Shown piece after piece: positions 25,320-34,946 of a DNA stretch of 64,000 nt. The notes beneath the pieces were generated by a model. That model was not told where the DNA came from and ran no database searches. It saw nothing but the letters and a program-made list of their open reading frames with translations. The DNA lies in the NCBI RefSeq assembly GCF_001598375.1, contig NZ_BCYV01000012.1, forward strand, positions 186,001 to 250,000. Direction: 5' to 3'. A program made the translations under genes and the position numbers. Position 1 is the first letter of the stretch. Each line of letters begins with the position of its first letter. The stretch comes from Novosphingobium capsulatum NBRC 12533. Its GTDB lineage: Bacteria; Pseudomonadota; Alphaproteobacteria; Sphingomonadales; Sphingomonadaceae.

Positions 25320-26428
25320 TCGCCTCAATCCCCTGGCGGCAAAGCCTGGGCCTGCGCCAGGCCGGCGTATTCTATGCGCTGCTGGCGCTGCTCGGCATTC
25401 TGGCGGCGCTCGCTGCCAGCCGCGGCCTGCCGCCCTATCTGGCGCCGGCGAACCTGGGTAACATCGCCTATCAAGCCTCGCTCGTCGGGATCATGGCCGT
25501 GGCGATGACGATCATGCTGATCACCGGCGCGTTTGATCTCAGCGTGGCATCGGTTGCGGCCCTGGCGGCGGCAGTGCTGGTCGGGCTGGCCGGGCAGATC
25601 GGCTTCGTTCCCGCGCTGCTCTGCGCGCTGTGCACGGCGGCGATGATCGGCATTCTCAATGGCGTGATCGTCGAATTCGTCGGGATCAACGCTTTCATCG
25701 TCACGCTCGGCACGCTTACGGCGGTGCGCGGGCTGGTCCTGGTGGTCACCGACGGGCGCTCGCTGATGGTCGAAGACCCGCAGGTGCTGGCGCAAATGCT
25801 GGCGTTCGAAAGCGCGCGGGTGCCGCTGTTCTGGCCGCTCCTCGCACTCGGTGCCGTGGCGCTGGCGATCGCGACGCTACGCCTGGCGCCTGCTCCGGCG
25901 CTGGGCGGCCTGGGGCTGCTGGCGCTGGCCGGCCTGGTCGGCCCGCGCTTCACCGTGGCGGCACCCGTCATCTATCTGCTGCTGTTCACGACCGCCGCCT
26001 GGTTCGTGATGGAGCGGACCGTGCTCGGCCGGCGTATCCAGGCGGTAGGCGGCAATGCCGAGGCGGCGCGCCTTTCGGGCATCAACGTGCGCGCCTATCG
26101 GCTCGGCGTGTTCATCCTCTCCAGCCTAGCGGCGGGCTTTGCCGGGGCGCTGTTCGGCTCGCGCCTGGGCGCGATCAACCCCACGGCCATGCAGGGCGCG
26201 GAACTGACCGTGATCGCCGCGGCGATCCTGGGCGGCACGTCGCTCTATGGCGGAGCAGGCAGCGTGATCAAGACCGTTGCCGGGGCGCTGATCCTGTTTA
26301 CGCTGACCAACGGGTTCAACATCCTGAACCTGGGAGCCAACTACCAGGGCATCATCGAAGGCGCGGTGATCATCGTTGCCGCCGCGATCTACACCCTGGG
26401 CAACCGCAAGCGCGGGGAAACACGATGA
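25316..26428 (+). CDS. Sugar ABC transporter permease (RbsC-type)
   Basis: A 370-residue membrane protein with about ten transmembrane helices. It carries the RbsC-family segments GAFDLSVASVAALAA and, near the C-terminus, GRRIQAVGGNAEAARLSGI and ILGGTSLYGGAGSV. It forms the channel of the pentose/hexose importer made with the two preceding genes. The start overlaps the ATPase stop by four bases and the stop overlaps the next start (ATGA), so expression is tightly coupled. Confidence 0.95.
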   Translation: MIASIPWRQSLGLRQAGVFYALLALLGILAALAASRGLPPYLAPANLGNIAYQASLVGIMAVAMTIMLITGAFDLSVASVAALAAAVLVGLAGQIGFVPALLCALCTAAMIGILNGVIVEFVGINAFIVTLGTLTAVRGLVLVVTDGRSLMVEDPQVLAQMLAFESARVPLFWPLLALGAVALAIATLRLAPAPALGGLGLLALAGLVGPRFTVAAPVIYLLLFTTAAWFVMERTVLGRRIQAVGGNAEAARLSGINVRAYRLGVFILSSLAAGFAGALFGSRLGAINPTAMQGAELTVIAAAILGGTSLYGGAGSVIKTVAGALILFTLTNGFNILNLGANYQGIIEGAVIIVAAAIYTLGNRKRGETR

Positions 26429-27618
26429 CCGAAACCGTCCTGCGCATCGCGGTGCGCGAATTCGCACCATTCGAAAGCGCCATTGCCGCCCAGTTCGCCG
26501 ATTTCGTGCGGCACACCGGCGTTTCTGCCCGGATCGAGCTGGACGTGCTCGATCTCAACACGCTGCACCACAAGGCGATTGCGCAAGGCGGCCTGGCGCG
26601 CGGCGACTATGACATCGCGTTCCTGTGCACCGACTGGCTGGCGCAGGCCCAGGCCATGGGGCAACTGGCCGATCTGGCGCCTCTGCTCGCGCAGCGGCCG
26701 GCCAGCGACTATCCCCACGGCTGGAGCCCTTCGCTGACCACCATGCAGGCCTTCGCCGGCGGCGTCTGGGGCCTGCCCTATCACGATGGCCCGGAATGCC
26801 TGGTCTATCGCAAGGATCTGCTGGCCGCCGCCGGCCTGGCCGTGCCCGGCACCTGGGAGGAATACCACGCCGCCGCCCGCCGCCTGCACGATCCGGCCAG
26901 CGGCGTCAGCGGCACGGTGCTGGCGCTGTTTCCCGATGGCCACAACGGGTTCTATGATTTCTGCATCCACATCTGGTCGCGCGGCGGAGAGCCTTTCACG
27001 CCCGCCGGCCGGCCCGATTTCGCCTCGCCGCAGGCCCATGCGGCGCTCGATTTCCTGCGCACGCTGGCGCGCGACACACAGGCCATCGCGCCGGGCGCGC
27101 GCGAGACCGACAGCGTGCAATCGGGCATGCTGTTCGCCGCCGGACATGTGGCCATGATGGCCAACTGGTTCGGCTTTGCCGCCTATGCCGATACCGCGCC
27201 CGACAGCGCCGTGCGCGGATTGGTGGACGTGGCGCCGTTGCCCGCTGGCGAGGGCGGTGGCACGGTATCGCTCAACGTGTTCTGGGTGCTGGGCATCGGC
27301 AGTGGCAGCACGCACCGCGATCTCGCCTGGGACTTCCTGCGCCATTGCACCCGGCCCGAGATGGACCGCCTGACCACCACCCATGGTGCCATCGGCACGC
27401 GCCGCTCGACTTGGGCGGATCCGGCTGTCAATGCCGCCATCCCCTATTACCACCGCCTCGACTGGCTGCACCAGTCCGCGCGCGCGCTGCCGCACACCAC
27501 GCGCCTGGCCGATTTTTCGCACATCATCGACGATGTGCTGGGCCAGGCGGTGACCGGCGAGCAGACCACGGCGGACCTGCTGGCGCAAGCCCAGCGCCAG
27601 GCGGAGGCACTGGCATGA
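26425..27618 (+). CDS. Solute-binding-protein family 1 homologue without a signal peptide (B)
   Basis: A 397-residue protein with family 1 binding-protein features: LRIAVREFAPFESAI at the N-terminus, GDYDIAFLCTDWLAQ, FAGGVWGLPYHDGPECLVYR and AAGHVAMMANWFG. The start is fixed by a 4-bp overlap with the permease stop. The N-terminus is MTETVLRIAVREF with no leader, so it should be cytoplasmic. It follows an Rbs-type importer that already has its own binding protein of a different family. It ends by overlapping a Gfo/Idh dehydrogenase. It resembles SBP-A at 21108 in length, start context and lack of export signal. Confidence 0.82.
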   Translation: MTETVLRIAVREFAPFESAIAAQFADFVRHTGVSARIELDVLDLNTLHHKAIAQGGLARGDYDIAFLCTDWLAQAQAMGQLADLAPLLAQRPASDYPHGWSPSLTTMQAFAGGVWGLPYHDGPECLVYRKDLLAAAGLAVPGTWEEYHAAARRLHDPASGVSGTVLALFPDGHNGFYDFCIHIWSRGGEPFTPAGRPDFASPQAHAALDFLRTLARDTQAIAPGARETDSVQSGMLFAAGHVAMMANWFGFAAYADTAPDSAVRGLVDVAPLPAGEGGGTVSLNVFWVLGIGSGSTHRDLAWDFLRHCTRPEMDRLTTTHGAIGTRRSTWADPAVNAAIPYYHRLDWLHQSARALPHTTRLADFSHIIDDVLGQAVTGEQTTADLLAQAQRQAEALA

Positions 27619-28667
27619 CCGCCCCGCTGCGCCAGGCCTGGGACCACCCCGCCCAGCCCCGTCCGATCGTGCTGATCGGCACCGGCGGCATTGCCCACGA
27701 CGCGCATCTGCCCGCCTATCGCAAGGCCGACCTGCCGGTCTACGGCGTCTACGATCCCGATCAGGACCGCGCCCGCGCCCTGGCCGATGCGTTCGGCATT
27801 GGCACCGTCTTCCCCACGCTGGCCGATGCGGCAAAAGCCGATGCGGTGTTCGACGTGGCCGCGCCGCCGGTGGCGCATCTTGCCATCCTGGAAGCATTGC
27901 CACGCGGCGCCAGCGTGCTGCTGCAAAAGCCGATGGGCCTTGATCTCGATGCCGCGCGCGCCATCCGCAACGCGGTGCATGCGCGCGGACAGACCGCAGC
28001 GGTCAATTTCCAGTTGCGCTATTCGCCGATGATGCTGGCGCTGGCCGATTGCCTGGCGCGCGGCGATCTCGGCACGCTGCTGGAGATCGAGGTGCATCTC
28101 AACCTGGCCACGCCTTGGCACCTCTTTCCGCACCTGATCCCCAATCCGCGCGTGGAGATCGTGTCCCACTCGATCCATTATCTCGACACGATCCGCGCCT
28201 TGGCCGGCAACCCGAGCGGCGTCTTTGCACGCAGCTTCGGCTATCCCGGCAGCCCGCTGGCCGATACCCGCACCACGATCCTGCTCGATTACCCGGCGCC
28301 CTTGCGCGTCACGCTGTCGATCAACCACCACCACGATTTCGCGCGCCAGTTCCAGGATGCCAGCTTTCGCGTGGAAGGCACCGAAGGCGCCGCGCTGGTC
28401 AAGCTTGGCCTGTTGCTCGACTATCCGGTGGGTGAGCCGGACGAGCTGTGGATCGTGCGGCGCGGCAGCGAGTGGCAGCAGGTGCCGCTGCAAGGGCACT
28501 GGTTTCCCGACGCGTTCCTCGGCCCGATGTGCAATCTCCAGCGCTTCGCCAGCGGCGAGGACACCCATCTCGCCACGCACGTGGACGATGCCTGGCAGAC
28601 CATGGCGCTGGTCGAGGCCTGCTATGCCGCCGCGCGCGCGCGCGCCTTTCCCATCCCGCAAGACTGA
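27615..28667 (+). CDS. Gfo/Idh/MocA-family oxidoreductase
   Basis: A 350-residue NAD(P)-dependent sugar dehydrogenase type protein. The N-terminal Rossmann fold has IVLIGTGGIAHDAHLPAY and AVFDVAAPPVAHL. The family's lysine motif appears as LLQKPMGLDLD, where classical members have EKP. A C-terminal alpha/beta domain follows with SHSIHYLDTIRAL, which supplies the expected catalytic His. It overlaps SBP-B by four bases. It probably oxidises the imported monosaccharide or a derivative. Confidence 0.88.
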   Translation: MTAPLRQAWDHPAQPRPIVLIGTGGIAHDAHLPAYRKADLPVYGVYDPDQDRARALADAFGIGTVFPTLADAAKADAVFDVAAPPVAHLAILEALPRGASVLLQKPMGLDLDAARAIRNAVHARGQTAAVNFQLRYSPMMLALADCLARGDLGTLLEIEVHLNLATPWHLFPHLIPNPRVEIVSHSIHYLDTIRALAGNPSGVFARSFGYPGSPLADTRTTILLDYPAPLRVTLSINHHHDFARQFQDASFRVEGTEGAALVKLGLLLDYPVGEPDELWIVRRGSEWQQVPLQGHWFPDAFLGPMCNLQRFASGEDTHLATHVDDAWQTMALVEACYAAARARAFPIPQD

Positions 28668-28698
28668 TCGGCGGCTTCCGCCTGCAAGGGGACTTTCC

Positions 28699-30774
28699 AT
28701 GATGCGCTTTTCCCGCCGCGCCCTGGCGCTTTGCCTCTGCCTTTCGGCCAGCGCCACGGCCCTGCCGGCCCTGGCCGCTTCGGCACCGACACCGATGCAG
28801 GCGACGGCCGCGCCGGGCATTGCCTTTGGCACCGCCTGGTATCCCGAACAATGGCCCGAAGCGCGCTGGGACACCGACCTGGCGCTGATGCAGCAGGCCC
28901 ATATCAACACCGTGCGCATCGCCGAATTCGCCTGGAGCCGGATGGAGCCGGAGGAAGGCCGGTTCGATTTCGCCTGGCTCGATCGCGCGATCGCCGCTGC
29001 CGCGCGGCACGGCATGCGCGTGGTGCTGGGCACGCCCACCGCCGCCCCGCCGATCTGGATGAGCGAGCGCTATCCCGAAATCCTGCGCGTGGACGAAGAC
29101 GGCAGCCGCGCCGGCCATGGCGGGCGCCGCCACTTCTCGTTCGCCAGCGCCCGCTACCGCCAGTTTGCCCGGCGCATCGCCACGGAAATGGCCCGCCGCT
29201 ATGGCCACAACCCCGCCGTGATTGGCTGGCAGATCGACAACGAGATCGGCCTGCCCTCGTTCGATGCCGAAGCCGCGCGGCTGTGGCATGCGTTCCTCGC
29301 GCAGCGCTATGGCACGATCGACACGCTCAACCAGCGCTGGGCCACCGCCTATTGGAGCCAGACCTACCAGCGTTTCGACCAGGTGCCGATGCACCTGGGT
29401 GGGCAACAGAATCCCGGCCTGCTGCTCGATTACCGCCATTTCCTCACCAGCACCTGGACCAGCTATGTGATGAACCAGGCCGACGCGATCAGCGCGTTGG
29501 CCAATCCGCACCAGTTCATCACCACCAACACGATGTTCTGGAACGACGGGTTCGATCATTTCGCGCTGCACCAGGGGCTCGATATCGCCGCCTGGGACAA
29601 TTATATCCAGGATGCCGAGCCGGACTGGATCGCCAATGGTGCCGATCACGATCTCGTGCGCGGCTACAAGCAGAAGAATTTCTGGCTGATGGAAACCCAG
29701 GCCGGGCGGATCGACTGGGCGCCGGTCAACCGCGCGATGCGCCCGGGCCAAGTGCGCGAAATGGGCTGGCAGGCCGTGCAGCACGGCGCCGATGCCATTC
29801 TCTATTGGGAATTCCGCCCCGCGCCCAATGGCCAGGAAACCAACTATGGCACGCTGCTGGCCGCAGACGGTACGCCCGCGCCGATCTTTGCCGAAATTGC
29901 TGGACTGGGCGGCGAACTGGCCAAGGCCTCGGCCGCGCTGGCCGGCACGGAGCCGGTGGCAGACATGGCCTTCCTGTTTTCCTACGACAGTCGCTGGGCG
30001 ATCGACCTGCAACGGATGCACAAGGATTTCGACCCGGTGCGCCAGTTCACCGACTTCTACCGCCCGTTCCGCCTCGCCGCGCAAGGCGCCGCCGTGGTCG
30101 CGCCCGAAGCGGACCTGGCGCGCTACAAGCTGGTGGTTGCCCCCAGTCTCAACGTCTTGACCGCTGCCCAGGCGCAGCACCTGGCCGCCTATGTGCAGAA
30201 CGGCGGCACGCTCGTACTCGGCCCGCGCACCGGGCAGAAGGACGATGCCAACGCGCTGTGGGCCGCGCGCCAGCCTGGGCCGCTGCGCACGCTGCTGGGC
30301 GCGCATGTCGAGCAATTCTATGTGCAGGACGGCACCGTGGCGATCACCGGCCCGCTGGGCGAGGGCAAGGCCGCCATCTGGGCCGAGGCGCTGGTGCCCG
30401 ATGCACCGGAAACCGAGATCCTGGCGCGCTATCGCCAGCCCGACGGCTGGCTCGATGGCAAGGCGGCGGTCGTCTCCCGCCAGGTCGGGCGCGGGCGGAT
30501 CGTCTATGTCGGCGCCTGGCTGGAGCCGGAGGCGCTGTCACGCCTCGCTGCGCGCCTGGTGCCCCAGGCCGGGGTTACCCCGGTGTTGCCGGGCACAGCG
30601 GCGGACGTGGAAATCGGGCTGCGACGCGGCCAGGGCCGCACCCTGCTGATCGCGATCAACCATGGCGATGAAGCGCGCGCCCTGGCCCTGCCGGCCGGCG
30701 CCCGGCCGCTGATCGGCGCGGCACCGGGCGGACAGATCGGCGGGCATGGCGTGCTGGTGGCGGAGTTGCCTTGA
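28699..30774 (+). CDS. GH42 beta-galactosidase, secreted
   Basis: A 691-residue GH42 enzyme with a signal peptide (LALCLCLSASATALPALAA). The TIM barrel begins GTAWYPEQWPE and has WQIDNEIG with the acid/base Glu near residue 182 and WLMETQAG with the nucleophilic Glu near 332. A trimerisation-type domain and a C-terminal beta domain follow. Signal peptides are uncommon in GH42, many of which are cytoplasmic, so periplasmic action fits the other exported glycosidases here. AAGGGGA lies before the start. It ends the MaoC-ABC operon and converges on the beta-propeller glycosidase 24 bp away. Confidence 0.92.
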   Translation: MMRFSRRALALCLCLSASATALPALAASAPTPMQATAAPGIAFGTAWYPEQWPEARWDTDLALMQQAHINTVRIAEFAWSRMEPEEGRFDFAWLDRAIAAAARHGMRVVLGTPTAAPPIWMSERYPEILRVDEDGSRAGHGGRRHFSFASARYRQFARRIATEMARRYGHNPAVIGWQIDNEIGLPSFDAEAARLWHAFLAQRYGTIDTLNQRWATAYWSQTYQRFDQVPMHLGGQQNPGLLLDYRHFLTSTWTSYVMNQADAISALANPHQFITTNTMFWNDGFDHFALHQGLDIAAWDNYIQDAEPDWIANGADHDLVRGYKQKNFWLMETQAGRIDWAPVNRAMRPGQVREMGWQAVQHGADAILYWEFRPAPNGQETNYGTLLAADGTPAPIFAEIAGLGGELAKASAALAGTEPVADMAFLFSYDSRWAIDLQRMHKDFDPVRQFTDFYRPFRLAAQGAAVVAPEADLARYKLVVAPSLNVLTAAQAQHLAAYVQNGGTLVLGPRTGQKDDANALWAARQPGPLRTLLGAHVEQFYVQDGTVAITGPLGEGKAAIWAEALVPDAPETEILARYRQPDGWLDGKAAVVSRQVGRGRIVYVGAWLEPEALSRLAARLVPQAGVTPVLPGTAADVEIGLRRGQGRTLLIAINHGDEARALALPAGARPLIGAAPGGQIGGHGVLVAELP

Positions 30775-30798
30775 GGGCTGCGCCGCCACCCCGTTCGA

Positions 30799-31875
30799 TC
30801 AGCTCCAGGGGCGCGACCGGCAGACCGAAATCCCCCGCACATCATTGGGATAGGGGCCGCTGACCGCCGTGTAGAAGTGGTAGAGGTCCCCCTTCCAGAA
30901 AATCACCGAGGGCTTGTGGGCATATCCATCGTCGACCGAGCCGGGCTTGCCGACATCGATCAGCACTTCGTCCACCTTGTGGAACGTGAACGGATCGCGG
31001 CCCAGCGCGAGCAGGTCGCGCGCCTTGTAGTCGGTGCCCGACAGGCCGAAGTAGAACATCGCCCAGCGCCCCTGATGCGTCATCACCACCGGATCGCTGG
31101 CAAAGCGGGAGTCCGGCGCGGGCGGTGCGCCGTTGCGCAGGATCGGGTTGCCCGGATGGCGGCGCCAGGTCTTGAGATCGGTGGACACCGCCACGCCGGT
31201 CTGCTCGTGCCAGTCCTTCTCGGCGGTCTTGGCGTTGTAATAGAGCAGGAACTGGTTGCCGTGCTTAACGAGGTAGGGCTTGTACAGCCCGCCCCGCTCC
31301 CACGCCGCGCCATCTTCCGCGCGCAGGATCGGCGGCCCGCGCCGCCAGGTGCGCAGATCGCGGCTGAACGCCAGGCCGATCACCGCCGGTCCTTCCTCGT
31401 ATCCCGGACTGGGATAAGCGTGCCAGGCGCAGACATATTCGCCGTTCACCCGGATCAGTTCGCCGGGCGCATGCATCTCGGTTTCCCGCAGGATCGAGGC
31501 CGAGGCGACGTTGAAGCGGGTGACCGGATCGCTGGGATCGCGCGCCAGGATCACGCCGTGCCGCTGCCAGTTCACCAGATCGTCGGACACGGCGATGCCC
31601 GTCTGGTAGCCGGTGCCGTCAAAGCCCACATACGTCAGGTAGAAGCGGCCCTCGTGGCGGAACACGAACGGGCAATCGACGGCCTTTTCGTCAAAACTGC
31701 CCGCCACCTTCGAGCCGCCGAGGATCAGCCGACCGAGCTTGTAGGGCGTGCGGAACGGCGCGACCGGATCGCTCGCGCCATGCCCATTGGCCAGGGCGTT
31801 GCCGGGCAACAGCAAAGTGCCGGCCGCAGCCGACGAACCCGCCAGCATGGCCCGGCGGGAAAGACTATCCTTCAT
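30799..31875 (-). CDS. Five-bladed beta-propeller glycosidase (GH43/GH32 clan-like), Tat-exported
   Basis: A 358-residue protein with a Tat-like leader (LSRRAMLAGSSAAAGTLLL) and repeated propeller blades, seen as VDCPFVFRHEGRFYLTYVG, AWHAYPSPGYEEGPAVIGLA and KPYLVKHGNQFLLYYNAKT. Acidic residues in the blades (DCPF, ERGGLYKP, SDPVV) match the arrangement of GH43-like or GH130-like enzymes. The exact family is uncertain. It probably trims arabinosyl, galactosyl or another side group in the periplasm. Its start overlaps the GntR gene stop by 11 bp, so the two are co-transcribed. Confidence 0.75.
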   Translation of the reverse strand: MKDSLSRRAMLAGSSAAAGTLLLPGNALANGHGASDPVAPFRTPYKLGRLILGGSKVAGSFDEKAVDCPFVFRHEGRFYLTYVGFDGTGYQTGIAVSDDLVNWQRHGVILARDPSDPVTRFNVASASILRETEMHAPGELIRVNGEYVCAWHAYPSPGYEEGPAVIGLAFSRDLRTWRRGPPILRAEDGAAWERGGLYKPYLVKHGNQFLLYYNAKTAEKDWHEQTGVAVSTDLKTWRRHPGNPILRNGAPPAPDSRFASDPVVMTHQGRWAMFYFGLSGTDYKARDLLALGRDPFTFHKVDEVLIDVGKPGSVDDGYAHKPSVIFWKGDLYHFYTAVSGPYPNDVRGISVCRSRPWS

Positions 31876-32686
31876 GGTTCCTGATCTCCCCTTCGCGCTG
31901 TTCGACAGCGTCGATTCTCTGTTGGCCGTGGCGGATCACGCCACACACCGCCTCTGCCGCGGCAACGCCGTTGCGCGCGGCAATCGCTTCGACGATGGCC
32001 GCATGGCCGCGCAGGCTGGCCTGGTGCTCTGCCGCATCGTCTACCGGCGAACTCAGGGTGAACGCGGCGAACAGCGCCGTTTCGATCACCGCTTCGGTCC
32101 CGGCCATCAGGCGATTGCCCGAAGCCTGGCCGATCAGCTTATGCAGGGCGAGGTCCGCCCTTGCGAAATCCAGCCGAGACAGGCCCGGCTCACCCATCGC
32201 GGCGATCAGCCCGCGCATCTGCGCGATCTGCGCGGGCGTGGCATGGCGCGCTGCCAGGGCGGCGGCGGCCGGTTCCATCGCCAGGCGGAAATCGGCCAGT
32301 TCCTCGCGCAGGCGGCTTTCAACGCCTTCGCCCACGTGCCAGGCCAGCACGTCGGCATCGAACAGGTTCCACTGCTGACGCGGACAGACCCGCATGCCCA
32401 CGCGCGTGCGCGCCACGACCAGGCCCTTGGCCGCCAGCGTCTTGAACGCTTCGCGCAGCACCGTGCGAGACACCGCGAAGCGCTCCAGCAGCAATTCTTC
32501 GCTCGGCAGCGTGCCTCCTTGCGCAAACGCGCCGGCGACGATCGCGCTGCCGATGCCATGGACCACGCGATCATGGCTGTTGCGCAAGCCCGGCTGCCGC
32601 GCGCCACCGGCCATGGCGGATCGGCCATGAGCGGACAGAAGCGGGCCGGATGGGGCCGAAGCAGACAGGAAACCGGGAATCGCCAT
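31865..32686 (-). CDS. GntR-family regulator, FadR subfamily (FCD domain)
   Basis: A regulator of about 273 residues. The winged helix-turn-helix has LPSEELLLERFAVSRTVLRE and the FCD effector domain follows, with metal-ligand-like His residues in DLALHKLIGQA and LRGHAAIVEAI. ATG 32686 is taken as the start; the reading frame could also open at TTG 32713. FadR-type regulators of this kind usually sense sugar acids. An AT-rich site lies 50 bp upstream of the start, and its core recurs at 22297-22307, which supports autoregulation and control of the SBP-A/MaoC promoter. Confidence 0.88.
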   Translation of the reverse strand: MAIPGFLSASAPSGPLLSAHGRSAMAGGARQPGLRNSHDRVVHGIGSAIVAGAFAQGGTLPSEELLLERFAVSRTVLREAFKTLAAKGLVVARTRVGMRVCPRQQWNLFDADVLAWHVGEGVESRLREELADFRLAMEPAAAALAARHATPAQIAQMRGLIAAMGEPGLSRLDFARADLALHKLIGQASGNRLMAGTEAVIETALFAAFTLSSPVDDAAEHQASLRGHAAIVEAIAARNGVAAAEAVCGVIRHGQQRIDAVEQREGEIRNHEG

Positions 32687-32730
32687 GGCGATAGTTTTAC
32701 GCGGAACGCGCAAACCTGAATAGTCATTTT

Positions 32731-32750
32731 ATATTATTATATGATTTTAT
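32731..32750. promoter_or_regulatory. Candidate GntR operator containing TTATATGATTT
   Basis: An AT-only-like stretch (ATATTATTATATGATTTTAT) in otherwise GC-rich DNA, between the GntR gene and the divergent chimeric receptor. Its 11-base core at 32737-32747 is the exact reverse complement of 22297-22307. Confidence 0.55.
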
Positions 32751-32855
32751 GCCAAACCACACCTAACAGACGAAATTGCCAATCCTCCTGCTAATGCGAT
32801 TGCCTCTCATTACTGTTTAAGCCAGTTGCCGTCCGGTAACAGGGAGGCTCCGCAT

Positions 32856-34946
32856 TTGACCCGATTTCACGCCTTGCTCGCCGGAAGTGCCCTCGCCGCG
32901 CTCCTCGCTTCTCCTGGCCTGCACGCCGAAGATGCCGAGGCGCCGCGGACGATTGCGCCGGGCGAGATCGTCGTGACCGGCGAAAAGGCCGCGCGCACGC
33001 TTCAGCACACGCCGACCAGCATCGCCGTTACGACGCCGGAAAAGATCGCCCGCGAAACCCTGCTGTCGATCCAGGATGTCTATGCCCGCACCGCGAACCT
33101 GAGCGACACGTATGGTTCGGCCGAGTTCATCATTCGCGGCATCACCAATTCGGGCGTGGGCGGTGGCGGCCAGGCGGATACCGCCAGTGTCTATATCGAT
33201 GGCGCGCCGATCCCGCGCCAGGCGCTCTATGGCGGCCCTACCGACTTGTGGGACGTGCAGCAGGTGGAAGTGCTGCGCGGGCCGCAATCGACCATCCAGG
33301 GCCTCAACGCGCTGGCCGGCGGCATTGTCATCACCACGCGCGATCCCTCGCTCGATCGCTGGACCGGCGACGCGCGCGTGCTGTGGACCGATCGCAACGA
33401 CCGCACCTTTTCCGCCGCGCTCGGTGGCCCGCTCATCGCCGACGAACTCGGCCTGCGCCTGTCGGCCGAGCGCCGCGCCAACCGCGGCGTGATCCGCAAC
33501 GTCACGCGCGGCGGCTATGACGACGCGATGGAGTCGCTCAACCTTCGCGGCAAACTGAAATGGACGCCCAGCGCCCTGCCCGGCGTGGAGGCCGTGGCCA
33601 GCTACAACCGCGTGCGTCGCGAAGGGGGCTATCTCTGCCAATATGCCCGCACCGACGTGCCCGATTACTATGACAACTGCACCTCCACCGCTGACCAGCC
33701 CAATCGCGGCTGGGTGGCCAGCGACATCGCCCTGTTCCGGCTGAGCGTACCGCTGGCCGACGGCCTCAAGCTGTCAAGCGCGACGTCGTGGAACCGCTCC
33801 CGCGTGCAATCGGTGGCCGACTCCGACAACACGGCGGCCAATCTCTCGACGATCAACAATCTCTATCGCTTCAAGACCCTGACGCAGGAACTTCGCATCA
33901 ATTACGAAGGCGACCAGCTCAGCGCCCTGCTCGGCGCATGGCACTATCGCCGCACCGGCGGGCTGACCGCGCGCGGCCAGATCAACGTGACCACGCCCAC
34001 CGGCACGATCACCAACCTGCTCACGCCCTACGTGGGGGCGACGAGCGCCGCCACGATCGCCACTGCCTATGCCCAGGTGCTGCCGGTCATCCCGGTTGCC
34101 TATGCAGCTTCGCAGCCGGAGCGGGTCGAGACCATGGCGCTGTTTGGCGACGCGCGCTGGCGCGTGGCCGACCGCCTGCCCCTGATCGGCGGCTTCGGCC
34201 TCGATCGCGAGCGCACTCGCTATGCCGCGGAAACGCAAGCGACCTTCACCGGCACGCTGCCCGCCACCGATTTCCTGGGCACGCGCTATGCCCCGCTGGT
34301 CTCCGCCGTCAACGCCGGGGTGCTCGGCTTGGTCGACGATGCCAATGCGCCGATGGCCGCCAACACCCGCACGTTCCATGCCTTCCTGCCCAAGGCCGGG
34401 GTTAGCATGGACTGGACGCCGGACCTGACCACCGGATTCACCGTGCAGCGCGCCTATCGCTCCGGCGGATCGAGCCAGAACCCGGCGCGGGCCGGCGCGG
34501 TGCTGCTGGCTTATCGCGGCAATCGCGCCGACCAGACCTGGGCCGTGGCCGGCGACGGCACGCTTGCACCGCTCAGTGCGCGCTGGAGCGATTTCCTGCT
34601 GCACCTGCCTGTGAACCTGCATCTGCCGCGAAGCTGGGGCGGGTTCCTGGTCGGGCTGACCGGCGTGGCCCTGCTGTCTTCGCTCGTCTCCGGGGTGCTC
34701 GCCCATCCGCGCGTGGTGCGCGATGCGTTCCACTTGCGCCTGGGCGGATCGCGGCGCCTGGCCGAGGCCGACTGGCACAACCGCCTGGGCGTGTGGGCCT
34801 TGCCATTCCACGCCACCCTGGCGCTCACCGGTGCCCTGCTCGGGCTGAGCACGCTGATCGTCGCGGCGCTGGCGCTGCTGCTCTATCGCGGGGATCGATT
34901 GCGGCTCGATGCGCAGCATCGCAGCCCTTTGGCCATGCCGACATAG
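32856..34946 (+). pseudogene. Chimeric ORF: truncated TonB-dependent receptor joined to a PepSY membrane protein
   Basis: A single open frame of 696 codons starts at TTG 32856, preceded by AGGGAGG. Residues 1 to about 545 are a normal receptor start: signal peptide, TonB-box region EIVVTGEKAAR, plug with FIIRGITNSGVGGGG and VLRGPQST, then barrel. The barrel stops after GGSSQNPARAG, where the family continues for roughly another 150 residues. From about 550 on, the sequence is that of a PepSY-associated membrane protein (DFLLHLPVNLHLPRSWGGF, then three hydrophobic helices). No C-terminal aromatic barrel strand exists. The junction near 34480-34500 lies in short GCGCGG repeats. It looks like a deletion that joined two adjacent genes in frame. 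It is probably not a working receptor, although translation is possible. Confidence 0.7.

Noticed and set aside
28399..30315. Long minus-strand frame opposite GH42
   Set aside because: Composition is that of an antisense shadow, with no recognisable domain.
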